Source: UBA6080 sp964607515
GTDB lineage: Bacteria; Fermentibacterota; Fermentibacteria; Fermentibacterales; JCC-6
Assembly (NCBI GenBank): GCA_964607515.1
Contig: CAZSKU010000013.1
Span: forward strand, 1-62,467
Length of the DNA: 62,467 nt
Direction of reading: 5' to 3'
The notes under the pieces are model-generated. The model made no database searches. It worked only from the letters and a program-made list of their open reading frames with translations, and was not told the origin of the DNA. The number at the start of each line of letters is the position of its first letter. Position 1 is the first letter of the stretch. Positions 1 through 7,921 of the stretch are shown here, piece by piece. The position numbers were made by a program, and so were the translations under genes.

Positions 1-103
1 CTCAACACCGGCGGGCGGTTCCGCGGCGGGCTGTGCCTGCTCGATGTCCGTCGCGAAGATTGCCGACAGGGCATCCTCAACACCGGCGGGCGGTTCCGCG
101 GCG
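1..103. repeat. 28-nt direct repeat, 75-nt period
   Basis: A 28-base segment starting CTCAACACCGGCGGGCGG occurs identically at 1-28 and 76-103. The 75-nt period is 25 codons and gives a protein repeat in the tail of the TPR protein. The array may continue beyond the window edge. Confidence 0.75.
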
Positions 104-1071
104 AGATCCTCCTCCTCGGTGTCCGTCGCGCCCACCGCCGAAAGGTCGGCCTCCTCCTGCACCGGGGGCTCCTCCATCGGCGGCTCTTCTCCGGCTGCAG
201 GCGGTTCGGTGGTCAGAGGGAGTTCCGGTTCAGGTTCAGGCTCAGGCTCGGGTTCAGGCGCCGAGAACAGCGAAGCGAAGTCCACCGGGCTTTCTCCGGC
301 GGAATCCTGCTCCCCCGAGCCGAAAACGACTTCGATTCCCGAGGGTTTGCTGTCGTTCAGGGGCTGGGCAAGATCAGCCGCCTGTCGGAAAATGTCCGAA
401 AGGTCTTCCTTGGGGGATGACCCGGTGTCGGAAGACTGGGATCCGAAGATTGCGTCCAGGTCCAGGGCGGGTTTCGGCTCCTCCTTCTTTTTCTCGTCAC
501 CTGCGGAAATGCCCATGTTGGAGAGCAGTTCCGACACACCCTCATCGCTGGGCTTTCCATTCATACCCATGTCCTCCAGAAGTTTGTCGACTCCCGCGGC
601 CTCCCCGGCGAACACATCTTCGGACCCGGGAAGATCCGGAAACACCTGGGCCCCGTCGGCCACGGGAACGCCCTCTTCCTGGGGCCTTTCGTGGGCCGCC
701 TTCTTGTCTATCCTGACGATCGCCGTCTGGGCGCCGTGGTGCCCCGGGTTGATCTCAGCCACAACCCTGTAGTTGTCCAGGGCGAGTTCGAAATCCCCCA
801 GCTCCTCCAGCACCTGGCCAAGCCGGAAATGGGTGTAGATGTTGTTTATCTCCAGGGTGGACAGGGCTTCGAGCTGCTCCCGGGCCTCTTCCCACAATCC
901 AAGACACATGCATGCGTCGGCCAGCAGACTCCTGGCCCTGGGCCTGGTGCCTATGAGATCCGTGGCTTTAAGCAGCAATTCCCGGGACTGCTCGGCAAGA
1001 CCCCTTGCGAGATAGCCCTCGGCATCCCTGCAAAGGGCTTCATACGTATCGCTGGTGAAAGAATCTGCCAT
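1..1071 (-). CDS. TPR-like protein with long acidic Pro/Glu-rich tail (3' end outside window)
   Basis: The minus-strand frame starts at ATG 1069-1071 (AGGGGG ribosome site just upstream) and runs open through position 1, so only the first 357 codons are seen. Residues about 1-125 form alpha-helical tetratricopeptide-like repeats (YLARGLAEQSRELLLKA, YTHFRLGQVLEELGDFELA), usually a protein-protein scaffold. There is no signal peptide. The rest is low-complexity, acidic and proline-rich, with an alternating Pro-Glu stretch and a 25-residue repeat carrying AEPPAG. The repeat is visible in DNA as a 28-nt direct repeat at 1-28 and 76-103. Function is not recognisable beyond scaffold or assembly factor. 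The apparent plus-strand reading frames here are antisense to it. Confidence 0.75.
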   Translation of the reverse strand, partial: MADSFTSDTYEALCRDAEGYLARGLAEQSRELLLKATDLIGTRPRARSLLADACMCLGLWEEAREQLEALSTLEINNIYTHFRLGQVLEELGDFELALDNYRVVAEINPGHHGAQTAIVRIDKKAAHERPQEEGVPVADGAQVFPDLPGSEDVFAGEAAGVDKLLEDMGMNGKPSDEGVSELLSNMGISAGDEKKKEEPKPALDLDAIFGSQSSDTGSSPKEDLSDIFRQAADLAQPLNDSKPSGIEVVFGSGEQDSAGESPVDFASLFSAPEPEPEPEPEPELPLTTEPPAAGEEPPMEEPPVQEEADLSAVGATDTEEEDLAAEPPAGVEDALSAIFATDIEQAQPAAEPPAGVE

Positions 1072-1181
1072 GCGGATCCCCCTATACTGTATTCCATCTA
1101 CACTGAATTTCTTCTCACCAGCCGCAACCGGGGGACGGGCGCCGGGGCTGACCGGGCGATTCCGACGACCGCCCACGGCCC

Positions 1182-1272
1182 TGGCGGAGAGGGAGGGATT
1201 CGAACCCTCGAGAACGCAAGCGCCCTACACGGTTTCCAACCGTGCTCCTTCGACCGACTCGGACACCTCTCC
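1182..1272 (-). tRNA. tRNA-Ser(GGA)
   Basis: Read on the minus strand this 91-nt sequence folds as a class II tRNA. The acceptor stem is GGAGAGG/CCTCTCC with discriminator G and an encoded CCA. The anticodon stem is CACGG/CCGTG with a loop carrying GGA, followed by a long variable arm and a GGTTCGAATCC T arm. Serine identity follows from the anticodon and the long variable arm. Confidence 0.95.
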
Positions 1273-1422
1273 CCAGGAAACCGGGCCTAATTCATAGGGC
1301 AGGGGACCGGAAATGTCAACGAGGAGCGAGGAGCCGGCGTTATCACGGGATCTTGCGCCAGGCGGTTGGAAAGACATATTTGCGCTTGTGCATGATTCCG
1401 GAAAAGAGGCGGTTCTTCGGTC

Positions 1423-1451
1423 TTGTTTTTCGTGAAACTTTCCTTTACATT
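1423..1451 (+). promoter_or_regulatory. Possible sigma70-type promoter for the selenoprotein gene
   Basis: TTGTTT (1423-1428) and TACATT (1446-1451) are separated by 17 nt and lie about 45 nt before the GTG start at 1496. Matches to consensus are only moderate. The rest of the 1273-1495 gap shows no gene. Confidence 0.3.
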
Positions 1452-1495
1452 CCTTACGTCATTCCGTGGTTTTCTCGCTTTGAAGGAGGTGGTTG

Positions 1496-2497
1496 GTGAA
1501 AAAGCTTCTTATTCCAGTTCTCCTGTTGGCGTCGGTGTCCTTCTCCGCCGACAGAACCGTTCTCTGGGAGTACTTCACCCAGACCGGTTGAGGAACCTGC
1601 TACAGCAGTTGGTCAACTGTTAAGAGCACAATTTCCCCCTACGTCGCCAGCGGCGACGTGGCTCCGCTTTACATCTTCTACAACGGCCCCTACGCCAACT
1701 CTTTCACTTCCGGCCGGTTCAGCTTCTACGGCGTAGGCGCCACCCCCACGGTGAAAATTGACGGCCTCGCCGCCGGATACAACCCTTCGCAGTACCCCGC
1801 GGCGATAGCCAGCAGGCTCGCCGTGCCCAGCTACGTTGACTTCGACATCAACATGGTCGGCGACGCCAACGGCGGAACCGGCTACTTCAGCATCACAGCG
1901 GAGCAGGACCCGGGCGTAAGCGGGCAGATCAAGGTCTGGTCCGTGGTCATCCAGGACAACTTCATCGCCGCGGGAAGCGGCTGGGGCGGCTACACCGGCA
2001 TGGAAATGATGTGGATGCCCGTGGCGTGGCCCCTGGGTACCGCCGGGCAGGTCATCAGCTTCGGAGGGCCCTATCCCCAGACGGTGAACGTTATGGGCAC
2101 CTACACCCTCAACCCCACCCTCCACATCTTCAACAACCTGCGGGTGGTCACCTGGGTTCAGACGGCGGCCGGCACCAGGGAAGTGCTGAACGCCAATTAC
2201 ATGGACCTTCCCGACACCGCCGCCGGCGTCTATGAAGACACCTTCACCCCGGTGGAGGGCTCCGCGCAGCTCTACGTGGCCCCCAATCCGGCCAGCGGCC
2301 CCTTCACGGTGACCTCGGTGGTTCCCCAGGGGCAGTCGGGCACCGTGTCCATCTACGACATCAGCGGACGGATGGTCCAGAGCTTCCCCGCCGGCGGCTC
2401 CAGCAGCGCCGACATTCAGGAGACGGGCCTCTACTTCGTCAGGCTGGTCACCAGCACCGGTCTGGTGGAGAACCGCCAGGTTGCGGTGGTGAGGTAG
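1496..2497 (+). CDS. Secreted thioredoxin-fold (Omp28-like) selenoprotein with C-terminal sorting domain
   Basis: Translation from GTG 1496 (GGAGG 6 nt upstream) gives a signal peptide (MKKLLIPVLLLASVSFSA) and then WEYFTQTG, an in-frame TGA (1589-1591) and GTC. In Omp28/thioredoxin-like secreted proteins the matching segment reads FTGTWCGxC, so the TGA sits exactly at the first redox Cys, giving Sec32-G-T-Cys35. The frame stays open for 301 more codons. The thioredoxin-type cis-Pro motif GATPT lies at residues 81-85. A beta-rich middle follows, then a FlgD/type-IX-like tail (PNPASGP, YDISGRMV). A hairpin at 1604-1621 resembles a bacterial SECIS element. A conventional annotation would begin at GTG 1658 and lose the signal peptide and redox motif. 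Selenocysteine decoding is inferred; a genuine stop with a broken gene is the alternative. Confidence 0.8.
1604..1621 (+). promoter_or_regulatory. SECIS-like hairpin downstream of in-frame UGA
   Basis: AGCAGTT-GGTC-AACTGTT folds into seven pairs (one G-U) with a GGUC apical loop. The loop begins 20 nt after the UGA, with 19 nt between. In E. coli fdhF the SECIS loop also contains GGUC and begins 19 nt after the UGA, so loop sequence and spacing match the SelB-recognised type. Confidence 0.7.
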
Positions 2498-2510
2498 CCG
2501 CCTGGCTTTC

Positions 2511-2540
2511 GGGGGGCGTCTTCGGACGCCCCCTTTCCAT
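2511..2540 (+). terminator. Rho-independent terminator after the selenoprotein gene
   Basis: A nine-pair stem GGGGGCGTC/GACGCCCCC closes a TTCG tetraloop and is followed by TTTCCATTTT. It sits 14 nt after the stop at 2497, before the convergent maf gene. Confidence 0.85.
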
Positions 2541-2542
2541 TT

Positions 2543-3136
2543 TCAGCGAAGCCCGCACTCCAGGGCCAGGGAATGGAGTTCCGCCGTCACATCCGTCAGG
2601 GGAAGCCCCACCACGTTGAACCAGCAGCCTCTTATCTCCCTGACGAACAGACCGCCCAGCCCCTGGGCGCCGTAGGCGCCGGCCTTGTCCAGGGGCTCGC
2701 CGGACTCCACGTAGGCCCGGATCTCCATGGGCGACAAATCCCTGAAGAATACCCGGGTTTCCCTGTGAAAAAGCCTTCTGCTTTCACCCAGTAGAAGGCA
2801 TACCCCGCCGAACACCGAATGCCCACGGCCGGACAGGGCCTCCAGCATCTCCGAAGCTTCCCGGGAGTCCCTGGGTTTTCCCAGGGGTTCGCCCTCCAGA
2901 AAAACCATGGTGTCGGCGCCGAGCACTGGGTTGCGGGGGTATTCGGACGCCACCGCCAATGCCTTCTTCTGCGCCCAGCCCTCCACTATGTCCCCCGGGG
3001 TTCCCCGGAAACCGTCCTCCTCGACCCCCGAGGGGCGCACGATCACCGGCACTCCGATCCCCTCCAGGAGGCTGCGCCTGCGGGGGGAGACGCTGGCCAG
3101 GACGAGAGGGGTTCTCCAGGGGTACCAGTGATTCAC
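2543..3136 (-). CDS. maf: Maf-family nucleotide pyrophosphatase
   Basis: Maf/YhdE-type enzymes hydrolyse dTTP, UTP and related or modified nucleotides to monophosphates in the cytoplasm, a housecleaning role. Family marks are LASVSPRRRSLLEGIG near the N terminus, the catalytic LGADTMVFLEGEPLGKPRD segment and the C-terminal GLPLTDV. The 197-residue length is normal. The GTG start at 3134-3136 overlaps the dtd stop as GTGA, so the two genes are probably translationally coupled. Which nucleotides are preferred cannot be read from sequence. Confidence 0.93.
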   Translation of the reverse strand: MNHWYPWRTPLVLASVSPRRRSLLEGIGVPVIVRPSGVEEDGFRGTPGDIVEGWAQKKALAVASEYPRNPVLGADTMVFLEGEPLGKPRDSREASEMLEALSGRGHSVFGGVCLLLGESRRLFHRETRVFFRDLSPMEIRAYVESGEPLDKAGAYGAQGLGGLFVREIRGCWFNVVGLPLTDVTAELHSLALECGLR

Positions 3137-3588
3137 TTCCGACGCTCCGAAGGGGAGTCCAGCATGATGGTCACCGGCCCGCTGTTCACCAGGGATACGT
3201 CCATATGGGCGCCGAAGACCCCCTCCTCCACTATAGCGTTCATTTCACGGAGTTTTTCGACGAACACCCGGTAGAGGATGCGGGCGGTGTCGGGGGAAGC
3301 CGCGCCGACGAAGCTGGGTCTTTTCCCCTTCCGGGTGTCGGCGTGGAGGGTGAACTGGCTCACAACCATGACCGCGCCGCCGGTGTCCGCCAGGGACAGG
3401 TTCATGAGGCCGCCCCGGTCGGCAAACACCCGGAGCCCGAAGAGCTTGTCCCTCATCCAGTCCAGATCCTTCGGAGAGTCCTCCTCCCGGAAGCTCACCA
3501 GGGCCAGCAGCCCGTTGCCGATGGAGGAGACCGGGCGGCCGTCCACGGACACTGAGGCGCCGGACACCCTCTGAACCAGGGCCTTCAC
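3133..3588 (-). CDS. dtd: D-aminoacyl-tRNA deacylase
   Basis: This enzyme removes D-amino acids (and glycine from mischarged tRNA-Ala) during translation quality control. The 151-residue product starts VKALVQRVSGASVSVDG. It has the family's SQFTLHADTRKGKRPSF segment and the C-terminal NSGPVTIMLDS with its Gly-cisPro-like motif. GTG 3588 is preferred over upstream in-frame starts because it gives the normal length and overlaps the preceding stop as GTGA, with AAGGAGG upstream. The gene lies between a small membrane protein and maf in one tightly overlapping operon. Confidence 0.95.
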   Translation of the reverse strand: MKALVQRVSGASVSVDGRPVSSIGNGLLALVSFREEDSPKDLDWMRDKLFGLRVFADRGGLMNLSLADTGGAVMVVSQFTLHADTRKGKRPSFVGAASPDTARILYRVFVEKLREMNAIVEEGVFGAHMDVSLVNSGPVTIMLDSPSERRK

Positions 3589-4037
3589 CGGGAGACGTCC
3601 TCCTTCAGGGCGAACACAAGCCCTGGAAACAGAGCCACCGCCAGCCCCGCCAGGGTTCCGAAGCCCAGGGGTAGCCCCGCGAGCTGCATGATCCTGGCGG
3701 TCCGAAGAAGCCCTGCACGGCATCGGATCAGGGTTCTGAGGGCGCAGCCGGCGGCCAGGAGGACCACGCCGGCCCATCTCAGGAACATGAGCCCCTGGAA
3801 TACAGCCAGCCGGAGCAGGAACGAGTCCACCGCGCTTATCAGGAGCACCGTGTAGATGCCGGTCCTGTCGGAGCCCTCCAGGTCTCCGGCGGCGGACCAC
3901 AGGAGGTAGACGCATACGGTCGCCAGGGAAGCCTGGAAGTCACTGTTGCGCCAGGGAAGGATTGAAAGGTCAACCATCCCGGTAAGGGCCAGGAGCGCCA
4001 CCACCGCCGGGGGGATCAGGTACCTCAGGTACTTCAT
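3585..4037 (-). CDS. Small membrane protein, four predicted helices, function unknown
   Basis: The 150-residue product has hydrophobic segments at about residues 5-25, 38-50, 62-100 and 118-145, consistent with an inner-membrane protein of about four helices. No catalytic motif is recognisable. It ends four bases inside dtd (GTGA overlap) and follows the subtilase gene after an 11-nt gap, so it is probably part of the same transcript. Confidence 0.7.
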   Translation of the reverse strand: MKYLRYLIPPAVVALLALTGMVDLSILPWRNSDFQASLATVCVYLLWSAAGDLEGSDRTGIYTVLLISAVDSFLLRLAVFQGLMFLRWAGVVLLAAGCALRTLIRCRAGLLRTARIMQLAGLPLGFGTLAGLAVALFPGLVFALKEDVSR

Positions 4038-4048
4038 GGGGAAGCCTT

Positions 4049-5905
4049 TCAGCGGATGATGGAGAATGCCAGCCGGTGGACCCGGCCGTTCACTTCCAGC
4101 ACGGCCATGTACACCCCTGAGGAGGCCGGCGAACCGGACCCGTCGAGCCCGTCCCAGTAGAAGGCCCCGCCGGGGACCGGGGCGCGGTAGGTTCCCGGGG
4201 CCAGACCGGCGGCCTTGATGGACGTCACAAGGGCGCCTTCCAGGGTGAACACCGAGAATGAGACGTTCCCGGGGGCTCCCTCCACGTCGAATCCCACGTA
4301 GACGCCTCCGAACGAGGGGTTCGGGTAGATCGAAGGCTCCAGCCCTGAAGGCCCGGGGGGGTTCACGAACATTTCCACCTCGGCGCCGCCTTCATCCAGG
4401 GCTCCTGAGACGGGAAGGGGAATCCCCCACTGCCCGTCGGCGCCGGTGACCGTGAAACCGCCGAGAAAGCCCGGCTCAACGGCGAACCACCCCATGTCGT
4501 TGGTTGCCGCCGACGCGGAGCCGCCGCCGCCCTGGACCTCCACGGAGTATCCCGCCAGGGGTTCGCCGGTGTCGGCCCGGCGCACCCTGCCTGCCACCGA
4601 CCTATGCATGAGAGCCGCATGGGCGTTGATGATGCCCCAGCCGAAACCGTTGTCGGGGGAACCGGACCTGGAGGAGGTGGCCCTGAGGGCCTCGACTATC
4701 CGCATCATGGACCATTCGGGGTGGGCCTGGCTGAGCCCGGCGAAGGCGCTGGAGACGATCGGGGTGGCGAAGGAGGTGCCGTTTCCTGAAGAGTAGCCCG
4801 TGGTAAGGTTCGCGAACACGGTCATCTCACCCCGTGCGCAGCCGTCGGGCTTGATCCTGCCGTCGGCGGTGGGCCCCCGGCTGGAGAATTCGGACAAGTC
4901 GCCCAGGCTGTTCACAGACCCGGCGGCAAAGACCGAATCGCCGTCGGCGGGAGCCACCAGGGTGGTGTCACCCGGGCCATCGTTGCCCATGGCGTTCACA
5001 ACCACCATCCCCCGGGAGGCTGCGATGTCCGCGGCCACCGTGGTAACGGCGGTGTTCCCGTCCAGCTGCCAGGGCTGGTACCAGTCGATGTAGCCCAGGC
5101 TGCTGCTCACCAGCAGGGCGCCCTCTCCTTCGCACCACTCCAGGCCGAACACCCAGAAGTCCTCCTCCTGGGGGTACTCGTCGCCGGTGTCCTCGGTTCT
5201 GGCCAGGATGTAATCCGCTTCCGGGGCTCCCCCCACGTAAAGGCCGGGAGCGTTCCCGGCCATAATCGAGAGGACCTTCGTGCCGTGGTCTCCAGTGCCC
5301 ACCGGATCCCCCGGGGTGTACCCCACGTCCCCGTCGCTTCCGACGAAGTCCCAGGAGGCGGCGACCCTGAGGTCGGCGAAGCAGGGGTGGTCCAGCTCGA
5401 AGCCCGAGTCCAGAACCCCTATCACCACGCCTTCCCCGGTGAAGCCCCTCTCATGAAGGCCGGTCACCCCGGCCTGGGCCAGTTGTCCCAGGGAGAGGCC
5501 GTGGGGGTCTGGTTCGGACAAATGAAGCCCGGGCTGGTAGGTTGAGCGGCCCACCGGCCGGGCGGAAGCCACGAAGGGAAGCTCCAGGATCCGGGTCAGG
5601 GCTGCCTCGTCCAGGACCACGGAGCATGCGTTAAGGTATCGGGACACCCCGCGAACCTCGGCACCGGAGGTTTCCTCGACCCCGGCGACGTAGGCTGAGA
5701 AGGGCTCCAGGTCGTATTGATCGGGGGAAAGCACGCCTGCCGCTTCCCTTCGGGCTGCGGAGGGCCCCCGGGCGATGACCTCGCCGGCGGCCTCCAGGCG
5801 GCCGGGAAGGTCGGGTCCCCGGTCGGCGAAGAACACCCAGTACCGAAGGGGCGCCCCGACAAGGGAGGCGCCCCACAACAGAAGAAACGCCGGGGCGAGT
5901 CTCAC
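4049..5905 (-). CDS. Secreted subtilisin-like (S8) serine protease with C-terminal sorting domain
   Basis: An exported endopeptidase of 618 residues. It has a signal peptide (to about residue 18), a propeptide-like region to about 150, then the S8 triad: Asp166 in VIGVLDSGFE, His207 in GDHGTKV and Ser378 in GNGTSFATP. The oxyanion Asn308 is in AMGNDGP. A beta-sandwich follows the catalytic domain. The C terminus (YPNPSFGGVYVGF, FYWDGLDGSGSPASSGVY) is a FlgD-Ig/type-IX-like domain of the kind used for surface delivery. The start is a GTG with no obvious ribosome site. The gene lies 19 nt after the NTF2-like lipoprotein gene. Confidence 0.93.
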   Translation of the reverse strand: MRLAPAFLLLWGASLVGAPLRYWVFFADRGPDLPGRLEAAGEVIARGPSAARREAAGVLSPDQYDLEPFSAYVAGVEETSGAEVRGVSRYLNACSVVLDEAALTRILELPFVASARPVGRSTYQPGLHLSEPDPHGLSLGQLAQAGVTGLHERGFTGEGVVIGVLDSGFELDHPCFADLRVAASWDFVGSDGDVGYTPGDPVGTGDHGTKVLSIMAGNAPGLYVGGAPEADYILARTEDTGDEYPQEEDFWVFGLEWCEGEGALLVSSSLGYIDWYQPWQLDGNTAVTTVAADIAASRGMVVVNAMGNDGPGDTTLVAPADGDSVFAAGSVNSLGDLSEFSSRGPTADGRIKPDGCARGEMTVFANLTTGYSSGNGTSFATPIVSSAFAGLSQAHPEWSMMRIVEALRATSSRSGSPDNGFGWGIINAHAALMHRSVAGRVRRADTGEPLAGYSVEVQGGGGSASAATNDMGWFAVEPGFLGGFTVTGADGQWGIPLPVSGALDEGGAEVEMFVNPPGPSGLEPSIYPNPSFGGVYVGFDVEGAPGNVSFSVFTLEGALVTSIKAAGLAPGTYRAPVPGGAFYWDGLDGSGSPASSGVYMAVLEVNGRVHRLAFSIIR

Positions 5906-5924
5906 CGGAAGGGCCGCGCCGGGC

Positions 5925-6488
5925 TCAGACTTCCGAATTGTCGATCCACTGCCAGATGTACCACTCGCCGGTGGTTGTGTCGGGCCGGCAGATGAAGTCG
6001 GCCTCTCCGGACGCCCGGTAGCCCTGCGGAGGCTGGGAGGGCCCCCCGACGCTGGTGTAGACCTTCAGGTCGAAGGTTCTCTGCAGGTAATAGCTCTCAC
6101 CAGTGGGATCTCCCATCCAGGGAAACTCGGAGGTTCCGGTGAGCACCAGCTCGATCTGCTCCACGGCGTTGAACATGTTCTGGCTGAACAGGTCCTCGAT
6201 GTCGTAGCCCCAGTACGTGTCTACGATGCCGTCGCCGTCGTAGTCGTCCCAGTCGGTTTCGAGCAGGTGGAACTCGAAGTCCTCCCGGAAGCAGTCCATG
6301 TATGCGTCGTGGTCCCGGTTTATGTATGCGGTCTCGAGGTTCTTCACCACTTTCCACGCGCTGTCGGCGGGCTCGTAGTAGATGGGATCTGGGGGATTAT
6401 CGTCGCTTTCGGGGCTGAAGAGACAGCCGGTGAGGACGAGAAAACCCGCCACGGATGCGATCACGCCTCTTTTCGAAGCTTTCGCCAT
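5925..6488 (-). CDS. NTF2-like lipoprotein
   Basis: The N terminus (MAKASKRGVIASVAGFLVLTGC) is a lipoprotein signal with lipobox LTGC. The mature part resembles the NTF2/SnoaL cone fold: an initial helix (AWKVVKNLETAYINRDHDAY) followed by alternating strands rich in Trp and Tyr. Such proteins usually bind small ligands or act as envelope accessory factors, and no active site is evident. ATG 6488 is preferred over a start 12 codons upstream because it puts the signal peptide at the N terminus. A TTGACA promoter lies just upstream, and the gene is divergent from the PEGA protein gene. Confidence 0.75.
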   Translation of the reverse strand: MAKASKRGVIASVAGFLVLTGCLFSPESDDNPPDPIYYEPADSAWKVVKNLETAYINRDHDAYMDCFREDFEFHLLETDWDDYDGDGIVDTYWGYDIEDLFSQNMFNAVEQIELVLTGTSEFPWMGDPTGESYYLQRTFDLKVYTSVGGPSQPPQGYRASGEADFICRPDTTTGEWYIWQWIDNSEV

Positions 6489-6527
6489 CACCTCGTATCC
6501 TTTCCTGTCACGGCACGATTCCACGGG

Positions 6528-6556
6528 AAAATGCCACCGGAGCAGAATCGTGTCAA
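6528..6556 (-). promoter_or_regulatory. Sigma70-type promoter for the NTF2-like lipoprotein gene
   Basis: Minus strand: a perfect -35 TTGACA (6551-6556), 17 nt, then -10 CATTTT (6528-6533). It is placed about 40 nt before the gene start. No comparable plus-strand promoter was seen in the 6489-6666 divergent gap. Confidence 0.5.
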
Positions 6557-6666
6557 CCGGCCCCGGGAATATCCGGCACGGCTTCCGTGTAGAAATGTCG
6601 GGCGTTGACGCGGAGCCGGTTCAGGTGCAGTTTACCAACCGGAGGAAAACGCCTTCTGGAGGGAAT

Positions 6667-7887
6667 ATGCTGCAGTTTCTGGCTCTGGTTCTGTTGGCTC
6701 AGCCGGAGGCTTCAACGGTGGATTACGCCATTTCACTTTATGAAATGGGAGATATTCCAGGGGCCATCCTGCGTCTCGAGGAACTGGTTGAGGACGGCAC
6801 CCTCTCCCTGGACGAGCAGCTCCGGGCGTGGAACCGGCTGGGAAGCGCCTACTTCGCCATGGGCAGCGTGGATGACGCCCGGTTCGCCTACTCACGGCTG
6901 CTGGCCCTGGACGTTTACTACGACCTTGGCCCCAGGGCGAATCCCAGACTCCGGGAACTCCTGGCCCGGGTTCGCGACGAATCAATGGCCACCGCCATGG
7001 TCCGGAGCGAGCCCGCAGGCGCCCTGGTCACCCTGGACGGCGACCTCATGGGGGTGACGCCGCTTCTGGTGGAGGGGCTCATGGGTGGAAGAAGCTACAG
7101 CATCAGCGTGTACCAGGTGGGTTTCGAGACCGGAAGCAGGAATTTCATAGCACAGCCCGGCCAGAGCCACAACCTTGACTTCTCCCTGCTGGCTCCCGGC
7201 ACCATGACCGCGGCGGCGGACACAGCCACCCAGACAGCGGCCGTTCTGACGCCTCCTTCGGGGCAGGCTGAATCAGGCCGGCCTCCGGGGGAAACGGGGG
7301 AGCCCGAGGTTTCCGGCTCCGCCCCGGCGACCCCCAGGTCTACAGACGACCTGATTGCCGCCCTGACCCAGGGCGGGGGGGGGTTCGACATGTCCACCCT
7401 GGCCGGATCAGGCGCCTTGCAGCGTGATTCCTCCCAGGAGGAGGCGGTCTATGCCGGGTCCACGAGTTCGCGGAACCCGCTGGATTTCGCCCAGTCCGGG
7501 GTGCCGGTCAGAGCCGAGGAGAGCGTGGGGCCGGTGATGGTATTCACCGATGTGGGCCGGCTTACCCCCCAGGCCTCCTCCGGATCCTCCACCTATTCCT
7601 CCAGGTCCGCGGAAGAGGTGATGGAGGTGCTGGCCGACAAGCAGGACCAGATTCGATACATCTACAGCAAACACCTTCGGACCGACCCGCTCCTGTCCGG
7701 TTCAGTGGAGGTGGAGATGGTGATCCAGCCCAGCGGCAGGGTCACCGACGTGGCCATCCTCAGTTCGTCCACCTACAACCAGGCCTTCGAGATGGAACTC
7801 GTCCGGGCCATCGGCACCTGGAGGTTCGGAAGCGTTGACGAAAACGAAGGCCCGTTGATTCTGCAGTTCCCTTTCAATTTCCAGTAG
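6667..7887 (+). CDS. PEGA-domain, TonB-C-terminal-like envelope protein
   Basis: A 406-residue protein with a short signal-like N terminus (MLQFLALVLLAQPEA). TPR-like helices (about 20-105) come first. A PEGA domain (about 112-175, VRSEPAGALVTLDGDLMGVTP) follows, as found in surface-layer and binding proteins. A Ser/Pro-rich linker leads to a C-terminal AgmX/PglI/TonB-C-like domain (about 325-406, GSVEVEMVIQPSGRVTDVAIL...AIGTWRFG). It probably links periplasmic or outer-membrane components. ATG 6667 has GGAGG 4 nt upstream; the longer upstream frame lacks a signal peptide. pyrE follows after 34 nt. Confidence 0.8.
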   Translation: MLQFLALVLLAQPEASTVDYAISLYEMGDIPGAILRLEELVEDGTLSLDEQLRAWNRLGSAYFAMGSVDDARFAYSRLLALDVYYDLGPRANPRLRELLARVRDESMATAMVRSEPAGALVTLDGDLMGVTPLLVEGLMGGRSYSISVYQVGFETGSRNFIAQPGQSHNLDFSLLAPGTMTAAADTATQTAAVLTPPSGQAESGRPPGETGEPEVSGSAPATPRSTDDLIAALTQGGGGFDMSTLAGSGALQRDSSQEEAVYAGSTSSRNPLDFAQSGVPVRAEESVGPVMVFTDVGRLTPQASSGSSTYSSRSAEEVMEVLADKQDQIRYIYSKHLRTDPLLSGSVEVEMVIQPSGRVTDVAILSSSTYNQAFEMELVRAIGTWRFGSVDENEGPLILQFPFNFQ

Positions 7888-7921
7888 ACGGCGGTTCCCG
7901 GACGGCCGGAGGGGGTAAGGA

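Noticed and set aside
44..772. Ser/Gly-rich plus-strand frame at the window start
   Set aside because: It mirrors the Pro/Glu-rich tail of the minus-strand TPR protein; the minus frame has a proper start, ribosome site and domain.
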